The translations under genes and the position numbers were made by a program. The notes beneath the pieces were generated by a model. That model saw only the letters and a program-made list of their open reading frames with translations, did not search any database and was not told where the DNA came from. From a virus, in IMG/VR virus record IMGVR_UViG_3300021962_000524, positions 1 to 27,317 of that record: 27,317 nt of DNA; one strand, 5' to 3'. Positions 5,771 through 14,879 of this stretch are shown piece after piece. Every line of letters starts with the position of its first letter. Positions within the stretch are counted from its first letter, which is position 1.

Positions 5771-8252
5771 TAATATTCTCCGCAAAGCTAAGGATCTCGT
5801 TATAACCCTTTGGACTTGACATGAGACGCTCTTCCATCTTTGACTTGTTTGTTGGATTCAACTGGGTGAATAGAGAATTAAGCGACTCAGCAGACTCTTT
5901 TGTAAGAGTTACCGATGATCCGTCCTTGAGAGTCATTGCACCAGCTTTGAAAGCCTCGTCAAGATCTTCCTTAGTAAGACGGTTTGTTGCTCTACTGATA
6001 CCTGTCAAGCTATTAACAGTCTTTCTGTTGAGCTTTGTCAAAGTTGATCTAGCTGCCGGTGTAATATTGCTATCACCTCTGCCTTCAATCTCACCCGCGT
6101 GGTTTGATTTACTCGCAACTCTCATACTTGCCTTCTTGATATAAGATCCAAGAGTCTTTGGTGAAAGCTCATCAAGCTGGTCAACTTCTTCTTTTGTAAG
6201 ACGATCTACGGCTTTATCGATTTGTTTTTCTCTGCCTAAAGTCTTTGACCAACTTGCTTGTGGTTTAAGTGGATCTCTAGCGCCTAGTTGATACGCCTTG
6301 CCAGCAACATCGGTTTTTGCCTTTTTGATATATCTTCCAAGCAAAGCCTTTGAAACTTCGTCAACCTGCTCAGTTTCTTCTTTGGTCAAACGGTCGACAG
6401 CGCGTGCAGCACTTTTTACAGTGTGTTGATACTTCTTGTAAGCTTTGTCAGATGCCTTGCCGTATAGTTCTGAATTTTGATGACTCACGTCAGCATCAAA
6501 TTGACGACGACCAAGAAGATCTGATTTTAGACGAGCATTTGCTGCTTTTTCAGGTGCTCTTGCAATTACAGCCTTAAGAGCTTTTCTACCAGCTGGAGTA
6601 TCACCAATCTCATCGAGTTGTTCTGTTTCCTCGTGTACGGCGTTTGCCTTATCCGAAAGACGACCAGAAGCAGAAGTGATACCTCTAACACGATTAGTCG
6701 TCCAACGAGTTAGGTCCTTGTGCGGATTCTTACCAGAACCAACCGCCATGCCAATACCGGAAGCATTACCAGCGAGTGATAGCGCTGCCTTTTTGGTGTA
6801 GGAGTGAAGCGTGTTTGGTGAAAGTTCGTCGAGTTGATCAGCAGTTTCCTTGAATTCTTCTTTGTTCTTAGTTGTTGCCTTGTACGCGTCATGGTTAGCT
6901 TCTGAAGATTCTTTTGAAGATTTGCCTACAGCCTTTGCTTCGTCAAGATCGACTTCTTCGATCACATAACCTTTTTTCTTTGCCGTCCCAACTCGCATTG
7001 CACCGTTTGCGCCTGTTTTAAGTTTAGGCGCGTCTTTTGTCGCTTTACTATATCCTACGATTGTATCTTTTTTAGGATTATGGAACGATCCAGCGTGATT
7101 GATATGTACCCAATCATCTTCAGATTTTGCTTCGTCAAGATCAACTTCCTCTTTCCAAGGAGCTTTTGGTAAAGAGACTTGACTCTTTGGCTTAGCGGTA
7201 GCGCCAGCAAGAGCCTTGCCAATCGCCTTACGGCGGTTGTGTAGGTACTTGTCGGTTTTGTTAACGCTTCCATCGTTGTTGATGTCGGAGTCTTCCTTAC
7301 CAACAGGATCCATTGCTTCAGCCTTGATGCTCTTTGCGATCTCGTGACCCTTCATGATGGTCGACTTCTTCAGAGGAGGATGGTCACCGGTTGCTTTCAT
7401 GGCTGCTGCCATTCCAACTGCGTATGGGTTATCAACCTTCTCGTCAAGATCTTCTTTCACAGGTTTCTTAGCGAAAGGTCCTGCGACGGCGTGCGCCATT
7501 GCGTGATTACGCGCAAGAGTCCCTGCATGTATATCGTTACCCATTACACCAGAGTAACCTTTCAGATACGCGTCAGCTTCACCCTTTGCCTTTTCAGCAG
7601 TGTCATATGAATGGCCGCCAGAATACATAGTATGGCCTTTAGTCTTATGCTTGATCTCTGCGCGGTAACCACCGAACTGAGACTTAACACCATGAGTCGA
7701 GTAGTCATTAGTACTGAGCGCTTCATCAAGGTCAACTTCTTCCTTGGTAAGTTTATCAGTAGCTTTTTCGACACCCTTTAATCTTTGGGCAGCTTTTCTA
7801 AAGCTTTCGGGCTCGCCTTGTGTGCCATATTTTAGAGCATGTTTAGCTGCATCAAATGATGCTTTCTTAGCATAAGAGCCAATAGTCTTCTTTGAAAGTT
7901 CGTCGATCTGTTCGACTTCTTCACCAATCTTAATTTCCCCGGTAGCGGCTTTCTTAACAACGTTAATCCCCTTGCGAGTGACAGGATCAATGCCTCTCGA
8001 GATTACAGGCTCTTTGTCCGCACGCTTAGTGTGTACCGAAGTATCGTTGAACGCTGCTTCATAAACACCTTCACTTGATGCTTCGTCACGATTAGCAGGA
8101 TTTGTTTTTGACTTCTTTGTACTTGCCTTGAACTGTGTCGGTTCGGCAACAGGATGGTCAAGCAACTTACGTACATGCTTGTCCCAGAATTTCTTCTCGT
8201 CACCGCCCTTAGGCATGTATGTAGTTTCTAAAATTTGCTTAATGGTTTTCAT
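5763..8252 (-). CDS. large repeat-rich prohead core protein, probable protease-processed polyprotein
   Basis: Protein of 829 aa, lysine-rich and low in hydrophobics, sitting where T4 has the small core genes 67 and 68. A short motif recurs about ten times: variants of EEVEQIDELS, EEVDLDEA or DQLDELS. Nine copies contain Ile/Leu-Asp-Glu (ends near residues 118, 177, 271, 374, 438, 476, 548, 695 and 766) and one has Val-Asp-Glu (632). Ile/Leu-x-Glu is the T4 gp21 cleavage rule, so the motif may mark cut sites between basic modules. Several modules share a pattern like KTLGSYIKKA followed by a helix and RLTKEE. Residues 323-334 (DINNDGSVNKTD) match an EF-hand/dockerin-type calcium loop. Repeat proteins of this kind are known among T4-like phage hypotheticals; the polyprotein role is my inference. 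The start has AGGT upstream. Confidence 0.8.
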   Translation of the reverse strand: MKTIKQILETTYMPKGGDEKKFWDKHVRKLLDHPVAEPTQFKASTKKSKTNPANRDEASSEGVYEAAFNDTSVHTKRADKEPVISRGIDPVTRKGINVVKKAATGEIKIGEEVEQIDELSKKTIGSYAKKASFDAAKHALKYGTQGEPESFRKAAQRLKGVEKATDKLTKEEVDLDEALSTNDYSTHGVKSQFGGYRAEIKHKTKGHTMYSGGHSYDTAEKAKGEADAYLKGYSGVMGNDIHAGTLARNHAMAHAVAGPFAKKPVKEDLDEKVDNPYAVGMAAAMKATGDHPPLKKSTIMKGHEIAKSIKAEAMDPVGKEDSDINNDGSVNKTDKYLHNRRKAIGKALAGATAKPKSQVSLPKAPWKEEVDLDEAKSEDDWVHINHAGSFHNPKKDTIVGYSKATKDAPKLKTGANGAMRVGTAKKKGYVIEEVDLDEAKAVGKSSKESSEANHDAYKATTKNKEEFKETADQLDELSPNTLHSYTKKAALSLAGNASGIGMAVGSGKNPHKDLTRWTTNRVRGITSASGRLSDKANAVHEETEQLDEIGDTPAGRKALKAVIARAPEKAANARLKSDLLGRRQFDADVSHQNSELYGKASDKAYKKYQHTVKSAARAVDRLTKEETEQVDEVSKALLGRYIKKAKTDVAGKAYQLGARDPLKPQASWSKTLGREKQIDKAVDRLTKEEVDQLDELSPKTLGSYIKKASMRVASKSNHAGEIEGRGDSNITPAARSTLTKLNRKTVNSLTGISRATNRLTKEDLDEAFKAGAMTLKDGSSVTLTKESAESLNSLFTQLNPTNKSKMEERLMSSPKGYNEILSFAENING
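7893..7922. repeat. 30-bp perfect direct repeat, copy 1
   Basis: Thirty bases identical to 8732-8761. This copy lies in the 829-aa gene and encodes the EEVEQIDELS unit. Repeat ends are set by the first mismatch on each side. Confidence 0.9.
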
Positions 8253-8263
8253 TTGACTACCTA

Positions 8264-8905
8264 TTACTTTGAAAGTCTTTTTGTAGCTTGCGCAATACCA
8301 GTAATGCGCTTACCAATTACTTTACGATCTTTTCTCTGTGATTTCTCATCAGCGTCAAGAACCTTTTTCATGTTGTCGCGTACAGTATACTTGTCTGGCA
8401 TATGACGGTTTGTCATGCGATCTACTTCATCGGAACGCTCTGACTTTTTGCCAAGACTATGTGCAGCATTAGCCATAGAATCAGCGGCTTTATTTGTATA
8501 GGATGCGAGAGTTTTGTTCGAAAGCTCGTCAAGTTCTTCGACTTCTTCAGACATTTTATTGGCTGCAGCAGTCATACCCTTACCGCGCTTAACAAAACGC
8601 TTATATGCGTCAGTTGTTTTCTGAACGCTTGCAGGAGTAAACTTCTTTGCGGTAAATCCTTTTTCAGCTTCAGCCTTCGCTTTTTGGCGATCTGCTCCGG
8701 CTTTAGCATGATAGTCCTTAAGCTTGTCATCTGAAAGTTCGTCGATCTGTTCGACTTCTTCGTCAAGGTCTTCTTCAGCTTCCTCAGCGGTAAACGCAGT
8801 TTGAACAGCAGCAGAGACCTTGTCTTGCATGACTGACTGAAATGCTGATTCAAACGCAGTAGCGTCTTTGTTATATGCCGCTGCAATTAGATCTTTAATT
8901 GACAT
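8264..8905 (-). CDS. prohead core protein, gp67-like N-terminus with protease-site repeats
   Basis: Protein of 213 aa directly after the portal gene, the position of T4 gene 67. The N-terminal 40 residues (MSIKDLIAAAYNKDATAFES onward) form an amphipathic helix pattern like the start of T4 gp67, then an acidic stretch follows (EEAEEDLDEEVEQIDE). It shares the EEVEQIDELS type motif with the 829-aa neighbour; L/I-D-E sites end at residues 49, 56 and 127. The C-terminal half is basic. I infer a prohead core protein cut by gp21 during head maturation. The ATG at 8905 has AAGGAG upstream and is preferred over an in-frame start at 8932 that overlaps the portal gene. Confidence 0.75.
   Translation of the reverse strand: MSIKDLIAAAYNKDATAFESAFQSVMQDKVSAAVQTAFTAEEAEEDLDEEVEQIDELSDDKLKDYHAKAGADRQKAKAEAEKGFTAKKFTPASVQKTTDAYKRFVKRGKGMTAAANKMSEEVEELDELSNKTLASYTNKAADSMANAAHSLGKKSERSDEVDRMTNRHMPDKYTVRDNMKKVLDADEKSQRKDRKVIGKRITGIAQATKRLSK
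8732..8761. repeat. 30-bp perfect direct repeat, copy 2
   Basis: Second copy of the repeat at 7893-7922, here inside the 213-aa core gene and coding for the same EEVEQIDELS motif. Shared nucleotide identity across two genes suggests recent duplication or recombination. Confidence 0.9.
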
Positions 8906-8915
8906 GTTAGTCTCC

Positions 8916-10478
8916 TTATTTGGATGGTACATTATTTGGTTGTGGTGGGTTTGAATCGAGAGGTCCAGGCGGTGTCACGGGTTCTTCTGCCGGAGGCTCA
9001 TCCTTAACTTCTTGATCAATTTGTTTCTTAATTTCTTCAATGTCGTCTTCGCTCATATGGAGTACATTCTTACGAACCCACTCTTTAGAGAAGTAATCAC
9101 CGGTGTAATTACTTATATCGGCTAGAATACTCAATCTGTCACGAAGGATTTCAGCTTCCTTCAACTCTTCAAAATGGTTATCATTCATGAAGTTGTAACG
9201 GATCTTGTCCTTGATAAGATCCCACTCTTCAGGCTTAATGATACCCTTGAGGATCAGTTGCTTTTCAAGTGCCTTATCGAAAAGGATAGTGAAGCGAGCA
9301 CGAAGACGACGAATAAACTTTGCAAACTTGACTTCATCGCGGGAGATTTCAGAGGCTCTACCAAGTGAGAAACCTGTCTCTGGTTCCATACGCGAGATTG
9401 GAACGTTCAATGACTTGTACAACTTCTTTTGGAAGTACATAATGTCGTCGAGTTCACCTAGGTTCTGACCACCAGGAAGGGTGGTAATTTCTGTACCACG
9501 TCCACCTTCACGGCGAGGAAGCCAGAAGTCGTCCGTGATCGTCATGAACTTGCGATCGTCTCTCATCTCGCCTGTCGCAGCGTCATAGACGAGTTTGTTC
9601 TTGTGGTTGACCATCATATCACGAAGATACTGTTCAGCCTTCAGTTTTGGAAGGTTACCGACGTCGATATAGAAGATTCTACGTTCTGGGGCACGTGAGA
9701 TTCTGTAGATAACTGCGGCGTCTTCCATCATACGAAGTTGGTTCAAAGGCTTGTATGCCTTATGCAAATAAGAGAGAACAACTGTGTTTCTCTCGTTCAG
9801 CATACCAGAGTTACAGTGAATGATCGAGTCTTTTGCGATCTTCAAGCCCTGAATAGAATCAGTAGCACCAAGAACGTTTGCAGATTGACCGTCATATCCT
9901 CTTTCCGAGTACATGTAATACTCGGCTTTTACTTTCTTGACCGCGAAGTTTGTACCATCAACTCTTTGACGCTCGAACTCACGAATCTTACGAATCTTAC
10001 GTGGGTCGATGTAACGAAGTTCCATGATCCCTTTTCGTGGAGCAGATTCGTCAATAAGTATATGATAATTCAAACGCCCATCTACATACCAACGCTGGAA
10101 AATATCATAACCTTGATTAGAAAAGTCAAGGAGTTTCAGAATGTTTTCAAATTCTTCGCGAATCTTCTTACGAATGCTGTCTGGCATTTCGATGTCGTCA
10201 GTCACGCACTCAACTACATTATCATCATCAGCAATAGTGATTGCTTCGTTCACAATATCATCTACTGCTGACTGTACTTCCGGCTGCTGAAGCATTCCGC
10301 GGTAACGATTTACCAATTCTGCTTCAGTCTTTGCCGTACCGTCTAAGTCTACAAACGAACTTTGTGCGCCACCAGTCGCAACTGAAATAGCTCCATCATC
10401 ATTAGTAGGTTCGGCGAAGGACCTTATCTGATCCTTCGCTTCTTCTTTTCGCTTTATTTCGAAGCCGAACAGCTGCAT
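8916..10478 (-). CDS. 20: portal vertex protein gp20
   Basis: Dodecameric portal through which DNA enters the head and to which the neck attaches; 520 aa, nearly the same as T4 gp20 (524 aa). The N-terminus MQLFGFEIKRKEE, the VNRYRGMLQQPEVQSAVDDI segment, the PISRMEPETGFSLGRASEIS region and the proline-rich acidic C-terminal tail are typical of the T4 portal family. The ATG has AAGGAT upstream. Placed between the tail tube gene and the core genes exactly as in T4. Confidence 0.97.
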   Translation of the reverse strand: MQLFGFEIKRKEEAKDQIRSFAEPTNDDGAISVATGGAQSSFVDLDGTAKTEAELVNRYRGMLQQPEVQSAVDDIVNEAITIADDDNVVECVTDDIEMPDSIRKKIREEFENILKLLDFSNQGYDIFQRWYVDGRLNYHILIDESAPRKGIMELRYIDPRKIRKIREFERQRVDGTNFAVKKVKAEYYMYSERGYDGQSANVLGATDSIQGLKIAKDSIIHCNSGMLNERNTVVLSYLHKAYKPLNQLRMMEDAAVIYRISRAPERRIFYIDVGNLPKLKAEQYLRDMMVNHKNKLVYDAATGEMRDDRKFMTITDDFWLPRREGGRGTEITTLPGGQNLGELDDIMYFQKKLYKSLNVPISRMEPETGFSLGRASEISRDEVKFAKFIRRLRARFTILFDKALEKQLILKGIIKPEEWDLIKDKIRYNFMNDNHFEELKEAEILRDRLSILADISNYTGDYFSKEWVRKNVLHMSEDDIEEIKKQIDQEVKDEPPAEEPVTPPGPLDSNPPQPNNVPSK

Positions 10479-10528
10479 TTAGTTATCCTTGATCAGTTAT
10501 CTATTGAAAGCTTGTTGCTTTCTTTCAC

Positions 10529-11080
10529 TTAAGCTTGAGTACCAGCATCACCAGTGATGCCACCATTTACGCTCCACCAGTCGTATTGGAATGTAACGTT
10601 GAACTCTTGGATACCATCGGCTTCCCAGTTAGTTTCCATCGCGCTAATTTCTACAGGGAAGAGTCCGCTGAACTCATATGTACGTAGAATTGCACCAGTC
10701 TTAGAGAACTGACTGATTTGTGCTTGTGCTTTGTACTGAAGTGGTTGAGCAGAAGCAAGTGCTGTGATATTACCTTGGTGGCTGTTGATAGAAGCCATCC
10801 AGTTTTCCATCGCGTTACGAACGAGAAAGTCTTCATCGTTGATAACTGTGACAGACCATTCAGCAAAAGTTCTGTTACCAGCAACTTTGATCTTACGACC
10901 AAAGTAAGGAACTTCAACCGTGCTCAATGTGCTAGCAGGAATAGAAGAAGCCTTTACCATGAAAGGAACTTTAATGTCTGCTAGACCATTAACTGGGTTT
11001 GTAATTTGTACTTGGAAGAGCGATGATTTCGCTCCTCCAAATGTTAGTTGTGATCTAAGGTCGTTAATATTGAAAGCCAT
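10529..11080 (-). CDS. 19: tail tube protein gp19
   Basis: Forms the inner hexameric-ring tube of the contractile tail; 183 aa (T4 gp19 is 163 aa). The pattern MVKASSIPAST, VPYFGRKIKVAGNRTFAEW, ENWMASINSH and the closing segment with FQYDWWSV are typical of the T4 gp19 family. It lies between sheath gp18 and portal gp20 as in T4. AAGGAG precedes the ATG and a late promoter lies at 11104-11111. Confidence 0.95.
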   Translation of the reverse strand: MAFNINDLRSQLTFGGAKSSLFQVQITNPVNGLADIKVPFMVKASSIPASTLSTVEVPYFGRKIKVAGNRTFAEWSVTVINDEDFLVRNAMENWMASINSHQGNITALASAQPLQYKAQAQISQFSKTGAILRTYEFSGLFPVEISAMETNWEADGIQEFNVTFQYDWWSVNGGITGDAGTQA

Positions 11081-11103
11081 TTTAGATTCTCCTTATCTTT
11101 CTA

Positions 11104-11111
11104 TATTTATA
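11104..11111 (-). promoter_or_regulatory. late promoter TATAAATA (gp19)
   Basis: Exact late octamer on the minus strand, 24 bases before the gp19 ATG and just before the gp18 stop codon is left behind. Gives tube protein extra transcription over the sheath message. Confidence 0.8.
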
Positions 11112-11113
11112 CC

Positions 11114-12691
11114 TTAGCGTTGACCAATGATTTCATCAAACTCTACGCCGGTTCTAACCGCGACGAAGTTAAGTTGGATGAAGTTGATTGCACGCGCTGG
11201 CTTAATGTAGATGTCACCGACAAAAGAGTTGCTATCAATGACTTGGGCTGTGTTATTTGTTTCATCACATACAACTTTGAAGTCATAGATACCACGACGA
11301 CCTTGAACATCTCTAAGGAATGGTTCAACCAAGTTCTTGAACTGAGCGCGAGTGAAAGCATCGTTGAATTCAAATAGAGTTGATTTAGATGCTCTTGAGA
11401 TTGCTTTTTCAAGGACGATGAATAGACGACGAACGTTGATTCTATCGAATGCAGATGTAACGTTTAAGTGAGTCTTGTCACCGAACAATAGCGTACCTTG
11501 ACCTGGCTGAGTTACTACTGGGTTTACACCAGCTTTGTATAGCTCGTCGCGGTCAGCCTTTTTAGGATTGTATGAAAGCTTGATTACGTTTTTGATCAAA
11601 CCTCTGTTGTAACCAGCAGGTGAGAACCATGGGTCACGTACTTCGTCAGTTCTTACACATAGACCAGCGATATCACCGTTCAACGGAGTATAGATGTATC
11701 TGTCATTATAACGGTCGTAACGATACTTATAGCCGCTGTCAAGAACAGCGTATGAAGAGTATGAAAGGTTTCCACTGAAAGTTTTGATCGCAGCGAGTTC
11801 GTTTCCAGCGTTTGCCACAACGTTAGCATAAGAAGGAGATACGAATACCATGCAGTCTTTTCTAACTGAGCAGATGTTGTCAATGATGTGATTTGCAACT
11901 TGAACACCGTTAGTACCCATTGCTTTACCAGCAAGAATCAATGAGATATCAATGTCTTCAGGTGAAACAAAGTAGTTGTAACCAGCAATGAGTGCTGCAG
12001 CAGTTACAGCAGATTCGTTAGCACCAGATGTGCCACCAACAAGGCCTTCTTCGATCGCAATGGTTGAACCAGAACTGATAATTGTTGTTACTGCTGCGTC
12101 CGTTAGTGTAACGTAGTTTGATTTTTGTGCAATAACTTCAGCAATGTAGTTTGTAGCGCCGTCTTCAGTTACAGCCGTATTTGAAGTTGAAAGTGATTCA
12201 TAAACTTCAAGCGCAACGTTTGCTGATGTATCCATAACAACAACGTTTACTTTACCTGTTGCAGGGGTTCTAAGTTTATCAGCATAGAACTTCGCACCAA
12301 CACCAAGTAGCGATGTATTACCGGTAGGACCAATAACTGAAACACTGAGACTGTTACCATATGTTCCAGGGTACTTAGCACTGATTGATGTATCATATGA
12401 TGAACCAGTGTTTGGTGTAGCAGCAATACCATCACTTACACGAACTACATATAGCGAATTTCCATATGCTAGAAAGTCTGCAGCTGTATAGAACGTTTCA
12501 GCATTAAAACCAGTGACTGGTTCGCCGAATCTATTAACAAGATCTGTTTCTGATGATACAAGAATTGGAGTATTTGTTGGTCCCCATGCGAAAACGCCTG
12601 CGATAGCTCCAGTCGTAGTTGATACAGCTGGAACGACAGAAGTAAGGTCGACCTCAGATACGTTGATTCCTGGGCTTAATTGATATGCCAT
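11114..12691 (-). CDS. 18: contractile tail sheath protein gp18
   Basis: Sheath protein of 525 aa that contracts around the tube at infection. T4 gp18 is 659 aa, so an outward-facing domain is reduced, as in other marine relatives. Recognisable features are the N-terminus MAYQLSPGINVSEVDLTSVV, the GVFAWGPTNTP motif, the GYNRGLIKNV region and the C-terminal sheath core with VRRLFIVLEKAI and ending in GVEFDEIIGQR. The ATG has AGGAG upstream and a late promoter sits at 12742-12749. Confidence 0.96.
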   Translation of the reverse strand: MAYQLSPGINVSEVDLTSVVPAVSTTTGAIAGVFAWGPTNTPILVSSETDLVNRFGEPVTGFNAETFYTAADFLAYGNSLYVVRVSDGIAATPNTGSSYDTSISAKYPGTYGNSLSVSVIGPTGNTSLLGVGAKFYADKLRTPATGKVNVVVMDTSANVALEVYESLSTSNTAVTEDGATNYIAEVIAQKSNYVTLTDAAVTTIISSGSTIAIEEGLVGGTSGANESAVTAAALIAGYNYFVSPEDIDISLILAGKAMGTNGVQVANHIIDNICSVRKDCMVFVSPSYANVVANAGNELAAIKTFSGNLSYSSYAVLDSGYKYRYDRYNDRYIYTPLNGDIAGLCVRTDEVRDPWFSPAGYNRGLIKNVIKLSYNPKKADRDELYKAGVNPVVTQPGQGTLLFGDKTHLNVTSAFDRINVRRLFIVLEKAISRASKSTLFEFNDAFTRAQFKNLVEPFLRDVQGRRGIYDFKVVCDETNNTAQVIDSNSFVGDIYIKPARAINFIQLNFVAVRTGVEFDEIIGQR

Positions 12692-12741
12692 GGTTGGTTA
12701 TCTCCTTTTATGAGCATTATTTTGGTATAACTTCTTCCTTT

Positions 12742-12749
12742 TATTTATA
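12742..12749 (-). promoter_or_regulatory. late promoter TATAAATA (gp18)
   Basis: Exact late octamer on the minus strand in the 68-base gap between gp17 and gp18, about 50 bases before the gp18 ATG. Confidence 0.8.
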
Positions 12750-12759
12750 AGAAAGACAA

Positions 12760-14403
12760 TTACCAATCATTTAACCAACTGTCGTGCTTCGGCATGTAAA
12801 CAGGTTCGGCATTTTCAATATCGTCATAGGTTAAACCAAATGGGAGCAAATCGTCCATAATCTCTGAATCAGTCTTCTCTCTTAATCTCATCATAGTGTT
12901 AATATCAGTGATGTCTTTAAAGAATGTCTGTGTACTGAGCCATGCAAATAGAACAAGTCCCATCACCAAGTCGTCGTGACATCCAGATTCGGCTTCATAG
13001 GACGAAGCTCTTTTAGAGAATGTTGATAGCTCATTGATCGTATTGAAGTCAACAACCTCTAATTGCTTCTGTTCAAGAAGTAGTTTAAGGATTGAACAGC
13101 CAACTGATTTCACCTGCTTTGTGGTACGAATACCCTTATCAGCATTTGCACCAAAACCGCCAGAGATCCTTTTGCCAGATCGACCAGCAGATTCAGTGTA
13201 GAGCAGGGTCTCGACTTCAAATTCAAAGTGCAACGTATCAGATACCTGAGCACCGATGTCGTTGATCTCGATAAGGATGTATGCGTCGTTGTATGATTTC
13301 GTTGTTCGGAAGATGATGTCTGCATAATCGACTGGAGTGATCAAGTTGTTTCGATAGACTGCCACTTGTCGGTAAGGCATCTGGCTCACGTCGAAGATAT
13401 GAAAAGCTGAATAGTCCAGACCTTTGCCACGGGACACGTCAGCCACAGCTACGTACGTCTTGCCCTTCTCAGGTAGAGAATACACAGTTAAGCCCTGAGC
13501 CTCATGTAGAGGGATCTTGAATGATGATTGAAGCATCTTCAGTGTAGCACCATCAATGAGTGTGCCGGATGAACCAAGGAACTGAGCCTCGTATTCCTGA
13601 GCGAACTTCTCAGTGTCGAAGTTCAGAGCTTCAAGTGTCTCTTGCTTCCACGCAGGCCCGCGTCCAGGAACTTTGTCCCAAGTTACTTCAGTGTATTGAT
13701 AGCCATTTGTGCCTTGCTTTGCACCTTCACAGATCTTAAAGAAGTGATTCAACCCATTCGGCGTTGAAGTCATAAGAAGTTTAGTCTCTTCACCAGATGA
13801 GATGGTAGGATAAACCGAAGCGAAGAATTCGTCGTAACCTTCCACGAACGCACATTCGTCGATGTAAAGGAACGCAATAGACTTACCACGGATTGAGCTT
13901 GAAGTAGTCGTACCAGCATAGACCTTACAACCATTCTCAAGTTCGATCGAGTTCTTGTTCCATTCGAGAATACCGTGTTGCATCCACTTTGGAAGATTTT
14001 CATAAGCAAGTTTGATACGTTCAAGTACTTCTTTTGAGCCTTCACCTTTATTTGAAAGGATACCCACATTCTTGTGTTCATTGAAGATGATATAGTGTAG
14101 AATGATAGCAACAGCGGTAGTAGTCTTACCGGCCTGACGAGCGGTCAGAACTGCAACACGACGGTTGTTGAAGATTTTAAGGGCGATGTCTTTTTGGTAA
14201 TCGTACATCTGCATCTTGATAAGTCCACGGTCAACGTGAACGATCTTGATGTATGTTTCAGCGAAGTAGATCGGATCCATCATACATTTTGCCATTTCAG
14301 CAAGTTGCTCAGGAGTCCAGTTCTGTTGTTGGCCGATGCGCTTGAGAAGATTGTTACCTAAGTAACCCTTCTGCTTTTCCGGTTCTTTATTGGGATTTTC
14401 CAT
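12760..14403 (-). CDS. 17: terminase large subunit gp17
   Basis: DNA packaging motor with an N-terminal ATPase and C-terminal nuclease; 547 aa (T4 gp17 is 610 aa). Walker A-type TARQAGKT lies at 87-94, Walker B with Asp182-Glu183 in FLYIDECAF, and a coupling motif-like LLMTSTPNG at 209-217. The nuclease part shows Asp322 in VADVSRGKG, an acidic EINDIG segment and the late HDDLVMG motif, matching the three-acid RNase H-type site. The start overlaps the gp16 stop by 17 bases, with GAGG four bases before the ATG, so large and small subunits are coupled. Confidence 0.97.
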   Translation of the reverse strand: MENPNKEPEKQKGYLGNNLLKRIGQQQNWTPEQLAEMAKCMMDPIYFAETYIKIVHVDRGLIKMQMYDYQKDIALKIFNNRRVAVLTARQAGKTTTAVAIILHYIIFNEHKNVGILSNKGEGSKEVLERIKLAYENLPKWMQHGILEWNKNSIELENGCKVYAGTTTSSSIRGKSIAFLYIDECAFVEGYDEFFASVYPTISSGEETKLLMTSTPNGLNHFFKICEGAKQGTNGYQYTEVTWDKVPGRGPAWKQETLEALNFDTEKFAQEYEAQFLGSSGTLIDGATLKMLQSSFKIPLHEAQGLTVYSLPEKGKTYVAVADVSRGKGLDYSAFHIFDVSQMPYRQVAVYRNNLITPVDYADIIFRTTKSYNDAYILIEINDIGAQVSDTLHFEFEVETLLYTESAGRSGKRISGGFGANADKGIRTTKQVKSVGCSILKLLLEQKQLEVVDFNTINELSTFSKRASSYEAESGCHDDLVMGLVLFAWLSTQTFFKDITDINTMMRLREKTDSEIMDDLLPFGLTYDDIENAEPVYMPKHDSWLNDW

Positions 14404-14878
14404 TTTTCCTCATGTCTGCTAAAACCTTCAGCAGATCATGCGTTGTGCCCACGAATAGGTTGTTATTTGTCACACCGCCAGATCCTGTCTGAGGTTCATC
14501 ATTAATTTTTTCCTCTTCAACCTTCTTCTTTGAAAGGGTGACGAGTTCTTTGTTTGCATCAACGAGGGTCTTCATTGTAGTCGCGAGGACTTCATAGGCT
14601 CGAGGGTGCTGTGACTGAGTTGCTACGCCCAGTAGTTCTTCAAGGGCTTGTGTACCTTTTTCGATCACATCATACATATTCTTTCGTGCATAGTCGTAAT
14701 CATTCTCTGCTTGCTCGACTCGAGTTTCAGGCTCTTTAGGCAAATTCTTGTTAAGTTTTTTAGAGATATGCTGAGAAGTAACAGTAGCAACTGGTTTTTT
14801 CTCTTCAACCACTTCAGCGTCAGGAATTACTCCCATTGGCGGTAAGCCAAGGTACCGACTGATTTGATCATTACTCAT
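14387..14878 (-). CDS. 16: terminase small subunit gp16
   Basis: Small terminase of 163 aa, the same length as T4 gp16 (164 aa), which forms a ring that regulates packaging by gp17. The middle is helical (NDYDYARKNMYDVIEKGTQA and beyond) between a flexible N-terminus (RYLGLPPMG) and a C-terminal tail, as in T4. GAGG lies about ten bases before the ATG, which starts one base after the gp15 stop. Identity rests on size, helix pattern and location directly in front of gp17. Confidence 0.92.
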   Translation of the reverse strand: MSNDQISRYLGLPPMGVIPDAEVVEEKKPVATVTSQHISKKLNKNLPKEPETRVEQAENDYDYARKNMYDVIEKGTQALEELLGVATQSQHPRAYEVLATTMKTLVDANKELVTLSKKKVEEEKINDEPQTGSGGVTNNNLFVGTTHDLLKVLADMRKNGKSQ

Positions 14879-14879
14879 A

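Noticed and set aside
9738-10271. 177-aa open frame on the plus strand
   Set aside because: Antisense to the portal gene gp20; composition is that of a shadow frame and no gene signals precede it.
10505-10524. Hairpin GAAAGC/GCTTTC in the gp19-gp20 gap as a terminator
   Set aside because: Six-pair stem of low G+C without a following T run; not a convincing intrinsic terminator.
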